A DNA stretch of 64,000 nucleotides from Novosphingobium kaempferiae (GTDB taxonomy: Bacteria > Pseudomonadota > Alphaproteobacteria > Sphingomonadales > Sphingomonadaceae). The notes beneath the pieces were generated by a model that saw only the letters and a program-made list of their open reading frames with translations, searched no databases and was not told where the DNA came from. Location: positions 3,782,001-3,846,000 of the forward strand of contig NZ_CP089301.1 of assembly GCF_021227995.1 (NCBI RefSeq), in the 5' to 3' direction. The position numbers and the translations under genes are program-made. This document shows positions 9,101 to 16,655 of this stretch, piece after piece (position 1 is the stretch's first letter; every line of letters begins with the position of its first letter).

Positions 9101-10461
9101 TTGCCGCCGGCCACGGTGTCGAGCCCGGTGATCCGCGCCACCCGTGCCGAGACGGGGATCATGATGTGCCCGGCGTCGACCTTGGCCGCGCCCTTCGCCG
9201 AAAGGTTGTCCAGCCCCATGTCGTTCATGACGAGGCGGCGGGCGGCCAGTTCGTAGTTCACCGAGGGCGTGGTGAACGCGCCGTCGAGCGCGAGGTTGGC
9301 AGTGAGGCCCGCACCGCTCAGGTTCGGTGCCATTGTCGATGGCTTGAGCAGCGCGAAGGCAAGGCGCAGATCCTCGAACCTGTTCTCGCCGAGATCGACG
9401 AGGCCGTCGGGACGCAAGGTGAAGGCGTCGCTGGAGATCAGGCCGGTCAGCTTCGCGCGGCGCTGCTCGAAGGCGGCGGTGACATCGAGGTTGGTGATCG
9501 GGCCGAGCAGGCTGGCGGTCGGCCCGGTGAAGAGCTTCGCGACCTTGGTCGGGCCCTTGATCGTGAAGGTGCCGTTGCGCGCGGTCAGGGCAAGGCGCGC
9601 GAGGTCGCCGTCGCCGAGGTTGGCGTTGAGGTTGCCGTTCCACGCGGCCCAGTCGCCCTTGCCGGCCAGTTTGAGCGTTACCGGCTGGTTGAAGCCCATC
9701 AGGCCGGAGATCAGGCCGCCCTTCGGCGCTTCCATGTCGACGTCGAGGCCGAGACGGTTGCGTTCGGGCACCGCGTCGAGCACGGCGGTGAAGCGGTCGC
9801 CGCCGCCCTTGCCGTCGATGGCGATGGTGCCGCCCTTGGCGCTCACCTGCGCGCGGCCATCGGAGATATGAGCCTTGCCCGCGACCGTCACGATGCGGCG
9901 CACGCCCGCGACGGGCGGCTCGGCGATGAAGCGGTCGATCCGCAGTTCGCCGACGTCGATGTCGAGATCGGGCAGCAGTGGCGCGTCGCTCGGCGGGGTT
10001 GCGCGGAAGTGCGGGGTGCGCTTGAGGATCACGCGCTGCGCGGTCGCGCTGCGCACGTCGACATGATTGTCGAGGTAGGCGAAGGGCCGCCAGTCAACGC
10101 GGATCTCGGGCGAATAGAGGAACTCGCCCCGCGGATCGCGCACGGACAAGCCGCGCAGGATCATCTTGCCGTAGAGCGAACCGTCGATCCGGGCGACCGA
10201 GATGCGCATGCCGTTCTCGAATTCGAGCGCGGCGATCTGGTCGGCCACGAAGCGGCGGCCCGGCCCGGTGTTGATGCCCAGCACCACGGCGACGAGGAAC
10301 GCCGCCACGCCCAGCAGCACGAACAGCACCGTCTTGAGCGCGCGCATACGGATGCGGTGCCAGCGCGAGGGCTGGTCGACCACGACTTCGCTCGTCCCGA
10401 CCTCGGTGGTCTCACCCTCGACCTGCGGCGCCATGCCTTCGTTTTCGTCCCCGGCCGCCAT
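6184..10461 (-). CDS. tamB: Translocation and assembly module protein TamB
   Basis: A 1425-residue protein. It has a cytoplasmic N-terminus and a single membrane anchor (about residues 43-65), then more than 1200 residues of beta-rich repeats with short Gly/Asp turns. The C-terminal DUF490/TamB domain ends in an aromatic-poor strand before IRKDY. TamB spans the periplasm and works with TamA in outer-membrane protein insertion or phospholipid transport. Length, topology and the adjoining tamA make the call firm. Its start codon overlaps the tamA stop (ATGA). Confidence 0.93.
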   Translation of the reverse strand: MAAGDENEGMAPQVEGETTEVGTSEVVVDQPSRWHRIRMRALKTVLFVLLGVAAFLVAVVLGINTGPGRRFVADQIAALEFENGMRISVARIDGSLYGKMILRGLSVRDPRGEFLYSPEIRVDWRPFAYLDNHVDVRSATAQRVILKRTPHFRATPPSDAPLLPDLDIDVGELRIDRFIAEPPVAGVRRIVTVAGKAHISDGRAQVSAKGGTIAIDGKGGGDRFTAVLDAVPERNRLGLDVDMEAPKGGLISGLMGFNQPVTLKLAGKGDWAAWNGNLNANLGDGDLARLALTARNGTFTIKGPTKVAKLFTGPTASLLGPITNLDVTAAFEQRRAKLTGLISSDAFTLRPDGLVDLGENRFEDLRLAFALLKPSTMAPNLSGAGLTANLALDGAFTTPSVNYELAARRLVMNDMGLDNLSAKGAAKVDAGHIMIPVSARVARITGLDTVAGGKLANVTLNGDLAIEGPRILSDNMRLRSDRIDAGLILVADMSKGLYTGAIDGRIDNYRLDSVGIFNIRTNMDLKTEGQGFALQGTVRARSTRLLNESLQTYLGGNFSASSNVKYGSDGVVRFNAVRLTAPLLSVTGGQGSWSPDGRIALAANGTSKQYGKLGVRVKGTITNPDAHVTAEKPGLGIGLANLDARITGAKGGYRLDAKADTDYGPLTADVTLGLGKQTSVEINKANLSGVDFAGRIVQTPSGPFAGQLTANGNGIGGLVRLDAEGKYQAADFNLRAQNATFDGPAKLSIGSAIIDGRAVLYDKPYVVADAQIAGVSMGALDLAAARVLVDYRDGRGKAKGLIEGVSGVPFRLGLNADMQPEVWRVALQGRVRGLDVKTTTPARIVPKDGTYELLPTNIAFGGGSLKVAGKYGDGMKVQSRMEGVDLAILNAFAPGYGIGGKVSGSLDFEQATPTAFPRADARLSLTNFTRTSSSTVSQGVDINLVGKLLPDGGEARMVFRRRGTVIGRMQASLNPLPPGEGPWMTRLMEAPLGGGIRYNGPADTLFSFAGISGQTLSGSVGLAADFTCRVSDPCINGVVQGRDMVYENQAYGTRLSRMALSGKFTGNSLELTSLTAKAGDGTVSASGRLSLAADAGYPMDVNVKLDRARLARSDALSATATGNLHLTKAAGEPALLAGEIRLPETRYQIVREGAAQIPRLTGVRFKPRTGVQRITGDEQPDNMPNAFALIRLDLHLRAPEKLYVSGMGLESEWSADFNVTGTSAAPSLSGEVELVRGTLGFAGRSFQLSDGLISFTGGQTIDPTVQITATDDIEDVTVNVNVTGRAMNPQIDFSSSPSLPDDEVLSRILFGSSIANLSALQAVQLASSLNSLRATGGGLNPLGKLRSAAGIDRLRILGPDEQAGRGTAVAAGQYLTDDIYVELITDARGFTATQLEVSVTKWLSVLSQAGGSGVNSLNVRIRKDY

Positions 10462-12812
10462 CAGAACGCCTGCCCGATCGATACGTAGATGTTGAACCTC
10501 GATTCGCCCGGTCGGCGATTGATCGGCGTCGCCACGTCGAGGCGCATCGGGCCGAAGTTGGTGTAGAAGCGACCGCCGACGCCGACGCCGTAGCGCAGGT
10601 CGTTGAACTGCGGCATCGTCTCGCGATAGGCCTGACCCGCATCGACGAAGGCGACGACGCCGTAGTTGCCGAAGCGATAGCGCGCCTCGACCGAAGCTTC
10701 GTTGAGGCTGCGGCCGCCGACCGGGTTACGGTCGGGCGCCTGCTCGCCCAGCGCTTGATAGGCATAGCCGCGCACCGAGCCGCCGCCGCCCGCGTAGAGC
10801 CTGCGCGACGGCGCGATATCGAACAGCCCCGCGCCCTGGATCGTGCCCAGTCGGATGCGCCCGGCCAGCACGAAGCTGTCGCTGAACGGATAGTAGGTCG
10901 AGGCGTCGAACCGGGCGCGCACGTAAGGATCGAATCCGCCGCGCACGGTCGCTTCCGGCTGGACCAGCGCGGTCATGCGATAGCCCTTGGTCGGGTTGAG
11001 CAGATCGTCCGAAGTGTCGAACCCGACCTGCCCGTTGAGGCCCGCGACGTAGTAGGTGCGCCGCGTGCGCCCGCCGGTGTTCGCGTTGTAGTCGGTTTCC
11101 GCCGTGCCCAGCATCTCGACACCGAACGCGTAAGTGTAGCGCTTCTGCCAGATCGGTGTGGAATCCCGCGCGATGCGCGCGGCGATACGGCCGGTGTAGG
11201 CGCTGTAGGCATCGTAGTCGTTGTGGAACACTTCGGCCACGAGTTCGAAGGTGCGGTCGCGCTTGCCCGCGTTGGAGCGGCGGAACGTGACGCCCGCGCC
11301 CTGCTGGCGCGTACCCGCGATGGCATGGGCGATCAGCGCGCCTTCCGGCGGGAACATGTTGCGGTGAGTCCAGGTCGCCTGCGTGGTGATGCCCTCACCC
11401 GCAGCATAGCCGATCGAGCCCGCGATGGTGCGCGGCGGCCCGGCGTCCTGCTTGACGTGCATCGTCACGTATTCGGTGCCGTCGCCTTCGGTCGTCGCCT
11501 CGCCGGTCTTCTGCGGCTCGACCGTGACGGTGGAGAACAGGCTGGTCGCGACCAGCGCCTTGCGCAGATCGTCCACCTTGCGGCTGTCGTAGAGTTCGCC
11601 GCGCTTGAACCGCGCGAGCACCTGCACATGATCGGCATCGAAGGCGAGATCGCCATCGGTGGTGAACCCGCCGAAGCGCCCGCGCGGGCCGACGCTGACC
11701 GGCAGGGTATAGACGCCGTTGCCTTCGTCCTGATCGATCAGGATGTCGCGCTGGCCCACTTCCGCGAAGGCGTAGCCGTTCTCCGGCAGCGCGACCGCGA
11801 CGCGGGCCTCGGCGCCCTGCACGCGCTCCGCCACGATGGGTTCGCCCACCTTGAGCGGGAAATTGTCCGCGATCAGCGTCGGCGGCACGGTGGGGTCGGC
11901 CTTCACGACGATATCGGAGAAGACGTAGCGCTTGCCCGGATTGACCCGGACGACGGCGGTCAGCGTGTTGTCCGCCGGATCGCTCGACGGCTCCATGCGC
12001 GTGCGGACGCGCGAACTGTACCAGCCTTCGGAGGCCAGCACGGTTTGCATGAGCTGGCTGTCCTCGGTCAGTCGCGCCGCGATCATCGCGGTGTTGGCGG
12101 CCTTGCCGTCGCCCTTCTTCAGAGCGGAGAAGGAATTGAACTGGGCTTCGAGGTCCGTCTCGGTTTCCTTGTCCGCAAGGTCGAGGCCGCGGATGTCGAT
12201 GCGGTAGCGGACCTCGACGTCTTTCTCGCCATTGGCCGAATCTTCGGCGATCTTGACCGGCGTGACCTCGAACTGGTCGATCGGCGGCAGCGGCGCGGTC
12301 AGTTCGGCATCGCGGATCGGGGCATCGCCCACTTCCTCCACCGTATCGCCGTCGGCCAGCGCGGGATCGCCCGCAGGGGCCGTCTGCCCCTCGGTCGGCT
12401 TCGCGCCGGACTGCTGCGTGGCCATGCGCCGTTCGAACGCCTCGATCGATTCGAGCGGCTTGTCGAGTTCGGGATCGTCCCCGGCATCGAGGCCGGGGAT
12501 CGAGGAATTGAATTCGCCGTCAGGGATGATCGGCTTGACCTCGGGCAAGGTCGAGCCTTCCGGCAATGGCGGCACGGGAACCTGCCCTGCTTCGAGGTCG
12601 GCAGCCTGTTCGGCCTGCGTGCCTGCCGTCTGGTCGGAAGCGGTCCTGTCAGGCGAGGTCTGCTCGCTTTCCACACCGGTCTTGTCCTGCGCCAGCGCCT
12701 GTCCGGCGGGCATCGTCACGGCCAGCGCGAGGGCCAGCGCCAGAGCTCCGGTGGCACATCCATCTCGCAGGGATGGGGAACGATCCTTGCGGTAGTCGAT
12801 TAGCCTGAACAT
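10461..12812 (-). CDS. tamA: Outer-membrane assembly factor TamA (BamA family)
   Basis: A 783-residue BamA-superfamily protein. A signal peptide (about residues 1-42, ending near QALA) is followed by an unusual ~150-residue low-complexity Glu/Pro/Ala-rich segment. POTRA domains (roughly 180-430) and a 16-strand-type barrel with the GGGGSVRGYAYQALG motif come next. The last residues end in IGQAF, a typical outer-membrane C-terminal signature. ATG 12812 is preferred over GTG 12818. The acidic linker before the POTRA domains is longer than in enteric TamA. Confidence 0.9.
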   Translation of the reverse strand: MFRLIDYRKDRSPSLRDGCATGALALALALAVTMPAGQALAQDKTGVESEQTSPDRTASDQTAGTQAEQAADLEAGQVPVPPLPEGSTLPEVKPIIPDGEFNSSIPGLDAGDDPELDKPLESIEAFERRMATQQSGAKPTEGQTAPAGDPALADGDTVEEVGDAPIRDAELTAPLPPIDQFEVTPVKIAEDSANGEKDVEVRYRIDIRGLDLADKETETDLEAQFNSFSALKKGDGKAANTAMIAARLTEDSQLMQTVLASEGWYSSRVRTRMEPSSDPADNTLTAVVRVNPGKRYVFSDIVVKADPTVPPTLIADNFPLKVGEPIVAERVQGAEARVAVALPENGYAFAEVGQRDILIDQDEGNGVYTLPVSVGPRGRFGGFTTDGDLAFDADHVQVLARFKRGELYDSRKVDDLRKALVATSLFSTVTVEPQKTGEATTEGDGTEYVTMHVKQDAGPPRTIAGSIGYAAGEGITTQATWTHRNMFPPEGALIAHAIAGTRQQGAGVTFRRSNAGKRDRTFELVAEVFHNDYDAYSAYTGRIAARIARDSTPIWQKRYTYAFGVEMLGTAETDYNANTGGRTRRTYYVAGLNGQVGFDTSDDLLNPTKGYRMTALVQPEATVRGGFDPYVRARFDASTYYPFSDSFVLAGRIRLGTIQGAGLFDIAPSRRLYAGGGGSVRGYAYQALGEQAPDRNPVGGRSLNEASVEARYRFGNYGVVAFVDAGQAYRETMPQFNDLRYGVGVGGRFYTNFGPMRLDVATPINRRPGESRFNIYVSIGQAF

Positions 12813-12919
12813 GGACACCGCAGCGAATCACCCCTTTGCCGGACCGGTATGGCCGGCCCCTCCTGAAGATGCCTATCGCATTGCAACAGCGAAAGTTCCC
12901 TCGTTTACACAGGCTGGCG

Positions 12920-13993
12920 ATGAATAGCGTGCAAGGCTCCACAGAGACACCCGGTTTCGACGATGTTCCGGGGGCCGACGCCGATGCTCCATGGACCATG
13001 CCCCGCAAGGCGTGGGTGCGCGTCATCAAGCGCGTCTATGCGATGATCGGCTTCCACGAACTCGGCCTGCTCTCGGCGGGCCTCGCGTTCTACACTTTCC
13101 TTGCGCTGACCCCGCTGATCGCGGCGACGGTGATGGTCTACGGCCTCGTCGCCGATGTCGACATGGTGCAGGAACAGATGGACAGCATCGTCGACGTCGT
13201 CCCGCCCGATGTCGCACGGCTGCTGCAGGAGCAGTTGCTGCGCATCATCTCCACCAACTCGGGCGTGACCGGGCTGGCGCTGGTGATCGCGCTGTTCTTC
13301 GCGGTCTATGGCGGGATGCGCGCCGCGGGCGGCATGGTGAGCGCGCTCAACATCATCAACGAAGAGCGCGAGACGCGCGGCTTCCTCGCGCTGACGATGC
13401 GCACGGGCGGGCTGACGCTGGCGGCGATCCTGCTGGCGCTGACCGGCGTGCTGTCAGGCGGCGTCTTCGCATGGCTCCAGACGCAGACGAGCGTGTTCCT
13501 CGGCGGCGCGACGCAGATGACCTTCAAGGTTCTGACCTGGGTCGCGGCGATCGCGCTGGGCAGTTCCGGCTTTGCGCTCATCATGCGCTATGGGCCTGAC
13601 CGCCGCCCGGCGAAGTGGCGCTGGCTTGCTCCGGGCTCGCTGCTGGCGACGCTGCTGTGGCTGGCGGTTTCGTTCGGCTTCTCGCTCTACGTCGCCTACA
13701 TCAGCGACTACAACGCGACTTACGGCTCGCTCTCGGCCATCGTCGTGTTCCTCATGTGGCTGTTCCTCTCGGCCTATGGCGTGCTGCTGGGCGCGCTGCT
13801 CAATGCCGAGATCGAGCGGCAGACCTTCTGCGACACCACGGTCGGCCCGACCCGCCCGGCCGGAGAACGCGGCGCGGTGCTGGCGGACCTCATCGACGAC
13901 AACGTGCCATCGGCCCGCCAGCTCGAACGCCGCAAGCACCGCCGGGCCGAAGCCGAACGGCGCCGCGCGGACGGGATCAGCGAGGAGGCGTGA
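12920..13993 (+). CDS. YihY/BrkB family inner-membrane protein
   Basis: Six or seven hydrophobic segments with the family hallmarks AFYTFLALTPLI near the start and YGSLSAIVVFLMWLFLSAYGVLLGALLNAE near the end. The C-terminal tail is Arg/Glu-rich. Family members are often annotated as ribonuclease BN by old error; they are membrane proteins without an established activity. The open frame reaches back to 12836, but ATG 12920 (357 aa) leaves room for a promoter between this gene and divergent tamA. The 3' end overlaps the convergent TetR gene by 17 nt. Confidence 0.85.
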   Translation: MNSVQGSTETPGFDDVPGADADAPWTMPRKAWVRVIKRVYAMIGFHELGLLSAGLAFYTFLALTPLIAATVMVYGLVADVDMVQEQMDSIVDVVPPDVARLLQEQLLRIISTNSGVTGLALVIALFFAVYGGMRAAGGMVSALNIINEERETRGFLALTMRTGGLTLAAILLALTGVLSGGVFAWLQTQTSVFLGGATQMTFKVLTWVAAIALGSSGFALIMRYGPDRRPAKWRWLAPGSLLATLLWLAVSFGFSLYVAYISDYNATYGSLSAIVVFLMWLFLSAYGVLLGALLNAEIERQTFCDTTVGPTRPAGERGAVLADLIDDNVPSARQLERRKHRRAEAERRRADGISEEA

Positions 13994-14678
13994 GCGCCGG
14001 TGAGAACAGGGCGGACGGGATCGGCTCGCCCGCCCTCCCCGGCGCACGCACGGAGCGCAGCGCGAACCCGGCATAGAACGTCGTCAGCGCGTCGAGCGAA
14101 TAGTCCGCCATCGCGTCGAGCGGGGAACCGTCCTCATGCCGATACCAGTCGGCGCCGGAATTGAGCATGCGCAGGATGGTGGAGATCGTCAGGTAGCTGT
14201 CGATGCCGGGATGGAACAGCCCGGCCGCCATCCCGTCGTCGAGCACGCCGCGCCACGCCTCGAACGCTTCCTTGCGCGCCTTCATCAGATAGAGAAAATC
14301 GGGGCTGCGGCGGAAGAACTTGCGCTCATTGAAGATGATCGCATAGGCCTCGATCCGACCGGCCAGCGCGGCAAGCTCCTCGGCGATCAGGGTCACGAAC
14401 CGCGTCTCGGCATCCGCATCCGCCGACGCGATCCGCACCGCCCGCTCGCGCTGGTCGAGCGCGGCGTCGCGAACGATGCTGTCGAGCATCTCCTCCTTGG
14501 TCGCGAAGTGGTGGTAGAGACTTCCCGATAGAATGTTCACATCGTCGGCGATCTGGCGGACGGTGGTCGCCTCGAACCCGAATTCGGCGAAGCGGCGCGC
14601 GGCCGCCGCCAGTATGACGTCCCTGCGGTCGGCCTGTCCCGGCCTGCCTCGTCTCACCGCCTTCTCTGTCACCCTCAA
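13977..14678 (-). CDS. TetR/AcrR family transcriptional repressor
   Basis: A 233-residue protein with an N-terminal HTH domain (about residues 18-65: VILAAAARRFAEFGFEATTVRQIADDV...LYHHFATKEEML). The ligand-binding domain is helical, with a C-terminal extension. It is divergent from a short-chain dehydrogenase gene. The 188-bp intergenic region contains an imperfect palindrome suitable as its operator (see 14687-14704). It probably represses the dehydrogenase-crotonase genes and itself; the ligand is unknown. Confidence 0.88.
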   Translation of the reverse strand: MRVTEKAVRRGRPGQADRRDVILAAAARRFAEFGFEATTVRQIADDVNILSGSLYHHFATKEEMLDSIVRDAALDQRERAVRIASADADAETRFVTLIAEELAALAGRIEAYAIIFNERKFFRRSPDFLYLMKARKEAFEAWRGVLDDGMAAGLFHPGIDSYLTISTILRMLNSGADWYRHEDGSPLDAMADYSLDALTTFYAGFALRSVRAPGRAGEPIPSALFSPALTPPR

Positions 14679-14686
14679 CCCTTCCT

Positions 14687-14704
14687 AGGTGCCGTTCAGT
14701 ACCT
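14687..14704. promoter_or_regulatory. Candidate TetR operator
   Basis: The 18-bp imperfect palindrome AGGTGCCGTTCAGTACCT (6 of 9 symmetric pairs) lies 8 bp before the TetR start. It is flanked by CT and GCTAG, which extend the symmetry with one bulge. Seventeen bases of the same stretch recur at 48315-48331 upstream of purL. Confidence 0.45.
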
Positions 14705-14866
14705 GCTAGCAAGATGCTCCGATGATGGCGAGACGGAGGGGCCGCATCGTGCCTGCGATCACCCGGCAAGACGGTTGAACCCGCACCGCGACCGGGCCTA
14801 GCTAGTGGCCAAGAACGGCGGCTGCGGCGGGATTCCTGGCGGCCCGAGAGAGGAAGGATCGGCAAG

Positions 14867-15697
14867 ATGAGTGATGTTCTCGGCTATCAGGGCAAGCGCG
14901 TGATCGTCAGCGGCTGCTTCTCCGGCATGGGCGAGGCAGCGGCGCGCCTGCTCGTCTCGCTGGGCGCGGAAGTCCACGGTTTCGACTTCAAGGAAAGCGC
15001 CGTGCCGATGGCCTCGTTCACGCAGATCGACCTGCGCGATCCGGCCAGTCTGGAGGCCGCCGTGGCCGGTGTCGGCGGCAGGGTGGATGCCCTTTTCAAC
15101 TGCGCGGGAATGCCCGGCGGCGGCGGTTTTCCGCCGATGGACACGATGAAGGTGAACTTCCTCGGCACCCGCCACCTGACCGAGCAGGTGATCCCGCTGA
15201 TGGGCAGCAAGGGCGCTATCGTCTCCATCGCCTCCACCGGCGGCCTCGGCTGGAGCCGCCGCATCCCTGTCCACATGCAACTCCTTGCAACACAAGGATT
15301 CCAGGCCGGTCTGGACTGGTGCGAGGCGAACATGGACCAGGTCGGCGAGGGCTACGCCTTCTCCAAGGAAGCCGTGATCGTCTGGACGCAGTTCATGGGC
15401 GCAAAGCTGATCAAGCAAGGCATCCGCATCAACTGCTCGCTCCCCTCGCCCACGCAAACCCCGATGATGGCGACCTTCCACGCTGTATCAGGCAAGGAAG
15501 TCGTTGATGCGGCAGCAGAACCCCTCGGCCGCTACACCACGCCGGAAGAACAGGCCGGGCCGCTGGTCCTCGTCAATTCGGATCTCGCGGGCGTGGTCAA
15601 TGGCGTGGTCCTGCCGGTAGACGGCGGCTTCATGGGCGGCCTCGCCACCGGGCAGGTCGACATCACCAAGATGATGGCCAAGAAGCAGGACGCCTGA
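14867..15697 (+). CDS. Short-chain dehydrogenase/reductase (coniferyl-alcohol / 3-alpha-hydroxysteroid dehydrogenase-like)
   Basis: A 276-residue classical SDR. The nucleotide-binding loop is SGCFSGMGEAAARLL near residues 15-29, NCAG lies near residues 82-85, and the catalytic pair is YAFSK (Tyr and Lys four apart) near residue 160. The insert between NCAG and the active site, and the PSPTQTPMM segment, resemble the 3-alpha-hydroxysteroid and coniferyl-alcohol dehydrogenase subgroup. It should oxidise or reduce an alcohol/ketone with NAD(P). The divergent TetR gene and the downstream enoyl-CoA hydratase suggest a small catabolic unit for an aromatic or steroid-like alcohol; the substrate is not determinable. 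Confidence 0.85.
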   Translation: MSDVLGYQGKRVIVSGCFSGMGEAAARLLVSLGAEVHGFDFKESAVPMASFTQIDLRDPASLEAAVAGVGGRVDALFNCAGMPGGGGFPPMDTMKVNFLGTRHLTEQVIPLMGSKGAIVSIASTGGLGWSRRIPVHMQLLATQGFQAGLDWCEANMDQVGEGYAFSKEAVIVWTQFMGAKLIKQGIRINCSLPSPTQTPMMATFHAVSGKEVVDAAAEPLGRYTTPEEQAGPLVLVNSDLAGVVNGVVLPVDGGFMGGLATGQVDITKMMAKKQDA

Positions 15698-15702
15698 ACG
15701 CC

Positions 15703-15728
15703 CGTCGTCCCGGACTTGATCCGGGACC
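15703..15728. repeat. Dispersed palindromic repeat, family C (copy 1)
   Basis: The core GTCCCGGA-N5-TCCGGGAC can form an 8-bp hairpin just after the dehydrogenase gene. The same 26 bp, inverted and with one change (TTGATCC against TTGCTCC), is found at 45651-45676. This is a REP-like element. Confidence 0.75.
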
Positions 15729-15745
15729 GGCGCCGGTCTTTAGGT

Positions 15746-15776
15746 GAGGTGCGCCGGACCGGTTCCGGCGCATCTC
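15746..15776 (+). other. Strong hairpin before the crotonase gene
   Basis: A 12-bp stem with one G-T pair and a 7-nt loop lies 18 nt upstream of the crotonase ATG and 17 nt after the REP-like repeat. It may be part of that element, or may attenuate or stabilise the downstream message. No T-tract follows. Confidence 0.5.
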
Positions 15777-15794
15777 ACAACCGGAAGGCAGGCC

Positions 15795-16598
15795 ATGAGC
15801 GACGCGGTACTCTATGAAATCGACGAGGACGGCATCGTCCTCCTGACGCTCAACCGCCCGGAACTGCGCAATCCCATCTCCGACGCCGAGGTGATCGAGG
15901 CACTTCTCGCCGCCCTCGCCCGGCTGGAAACGGACCCGAAGGCGCGCGTCGCCATCCTGACCGGGGCGGGCAAAGGGTTCTCCTCCGGCGGCAACATCAA
16001 CGAGATGAAGCCCGGCGGAAATCTCAACTCCGGCTCCCCCGCCGCGACCCGCCTTGCCTATAAGCGCGGCATCCAGCGCCTCCCCCTCGCCTTCGCGGCG
16101 CTGGAAGTGCCGGTGATCGCCGCAGTCAATGGCGCCGCGATGGGCGCGGGCTGCGATCTCACCTGCATGTGCGACCTGCGCATCGCCGGGGAGAGCGCGA
16201 AATTCGCGGAGAGCTTCGTCAAGCTGGGGCTCATCGCCGGAGACGGTGGTTCGTGGCTCCTTCCCCGTGTGGTCGGCTGGTCCAAGGCGGCCGAAATGGC
16301 CCTCACCGGCGACGCCATCGACGCCGCAGAAGCCCTCGCCTGCGGCCTCGTCAGCCGCGTGGTGCCCGACGCCGACCTGCTCGATGCCGCCCGCACCCTC
16401 GCCCGCCGCATCGCCGCCAATCCGCCTCACGCCGTGCGCATGACCAAGCGCCTGCTGTGGGAGGGCCGGAAGGCGGATCTGCCGACGCTCCTCGAAATGG
16501 CCTCGGCCATGCAGGCCGCTGCGCACGCGACCGCCGACCACGAAGAGGCGGTCGCGGCGTTTCTCGAAAAGCGACAGCCGCAATTCAAAGGCTCTTGA
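15795..16598 (+). CDS. Enoyl-CoA hydratase/isomerase (crotonase) family protein
   Basis: A 267-residue crotonase-fold enzyme. The CoA-binding/oxyanion segments are visible: AGKGFSSGGNINEM near residues 60-73, and NGAAMGAGCDLTCMCDLRIAGE near 110-131. The region KLGLIAGDGGSWLLPRVVG carries a catalytic acid position, though as Asp rather than the common Glu. It acts on enoyl- or related acyl-CoA thioesters. ATG 15795 with GGAAGG 8 nt upstream is chosen over the earlier in-frame ATG 15744. It is probably transcribed with the dehydrogenase. Confidence 0.88.
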   Translation: MSDAVLYEIDEDGIVLLTLNRPELRNPISDAEVIEALLAALARLETDPKARVAILTGAGKGFSSGGNINEMKPGGNLNSGSPAATRLAYKRGIQRLPLAFAALEVPVIAAVNGAAMGAGCDLTCMCDLRIAGESAKFAESFVKLGLIAGDGGSWLLPRVVGWSKAAEMALTGDAIDAAEALACGLVSRVVPDADLLDAARTLARRIAANPPHAVRMTKRLLWEGRKADLPTLLEMASAMQAAAHATADHEEAVAAFLEKRQPQFKGS

Positions 16599-16625
16599 TC
16601 TCAATGTGAGCCACGCCTAATTCGA

Positions 16626-16641
16626 TCACATCAAAATGTGA
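16626..16641. promoter_or_regulatory. Palindrome upstream of ribB, candidate operator
   Basis: A perfect inverted repeat, TCACAT-CAAA-ATGTGA, centred 22 bp before the ribB ATG. The half-site AATGTGAG occurs twice, at 16603-16610 and 16635-16642, 32 bp (about three helical turns) apart. No FMN riboswitch is seen in the 57-bp leader. A candidate ligand is the HTH domain fused to RibB itself. Confidence 0.45.
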
Positions 16642-16655
16642 GATTGGACATTCCA

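Noticed and set aside
5986..10488. A 1500-codon open frame antisense to tamB
   Set aside because: Mirror of tamB codon structure, with no recognisable motif; tamB itself has signal anchor, repeats and operon context.
16599..16655. FMN riboswitch upstream of ribB
   Set aside because: The gap is only 57 bp and lacks the conserved RFN core; a short palindrome is present instead.
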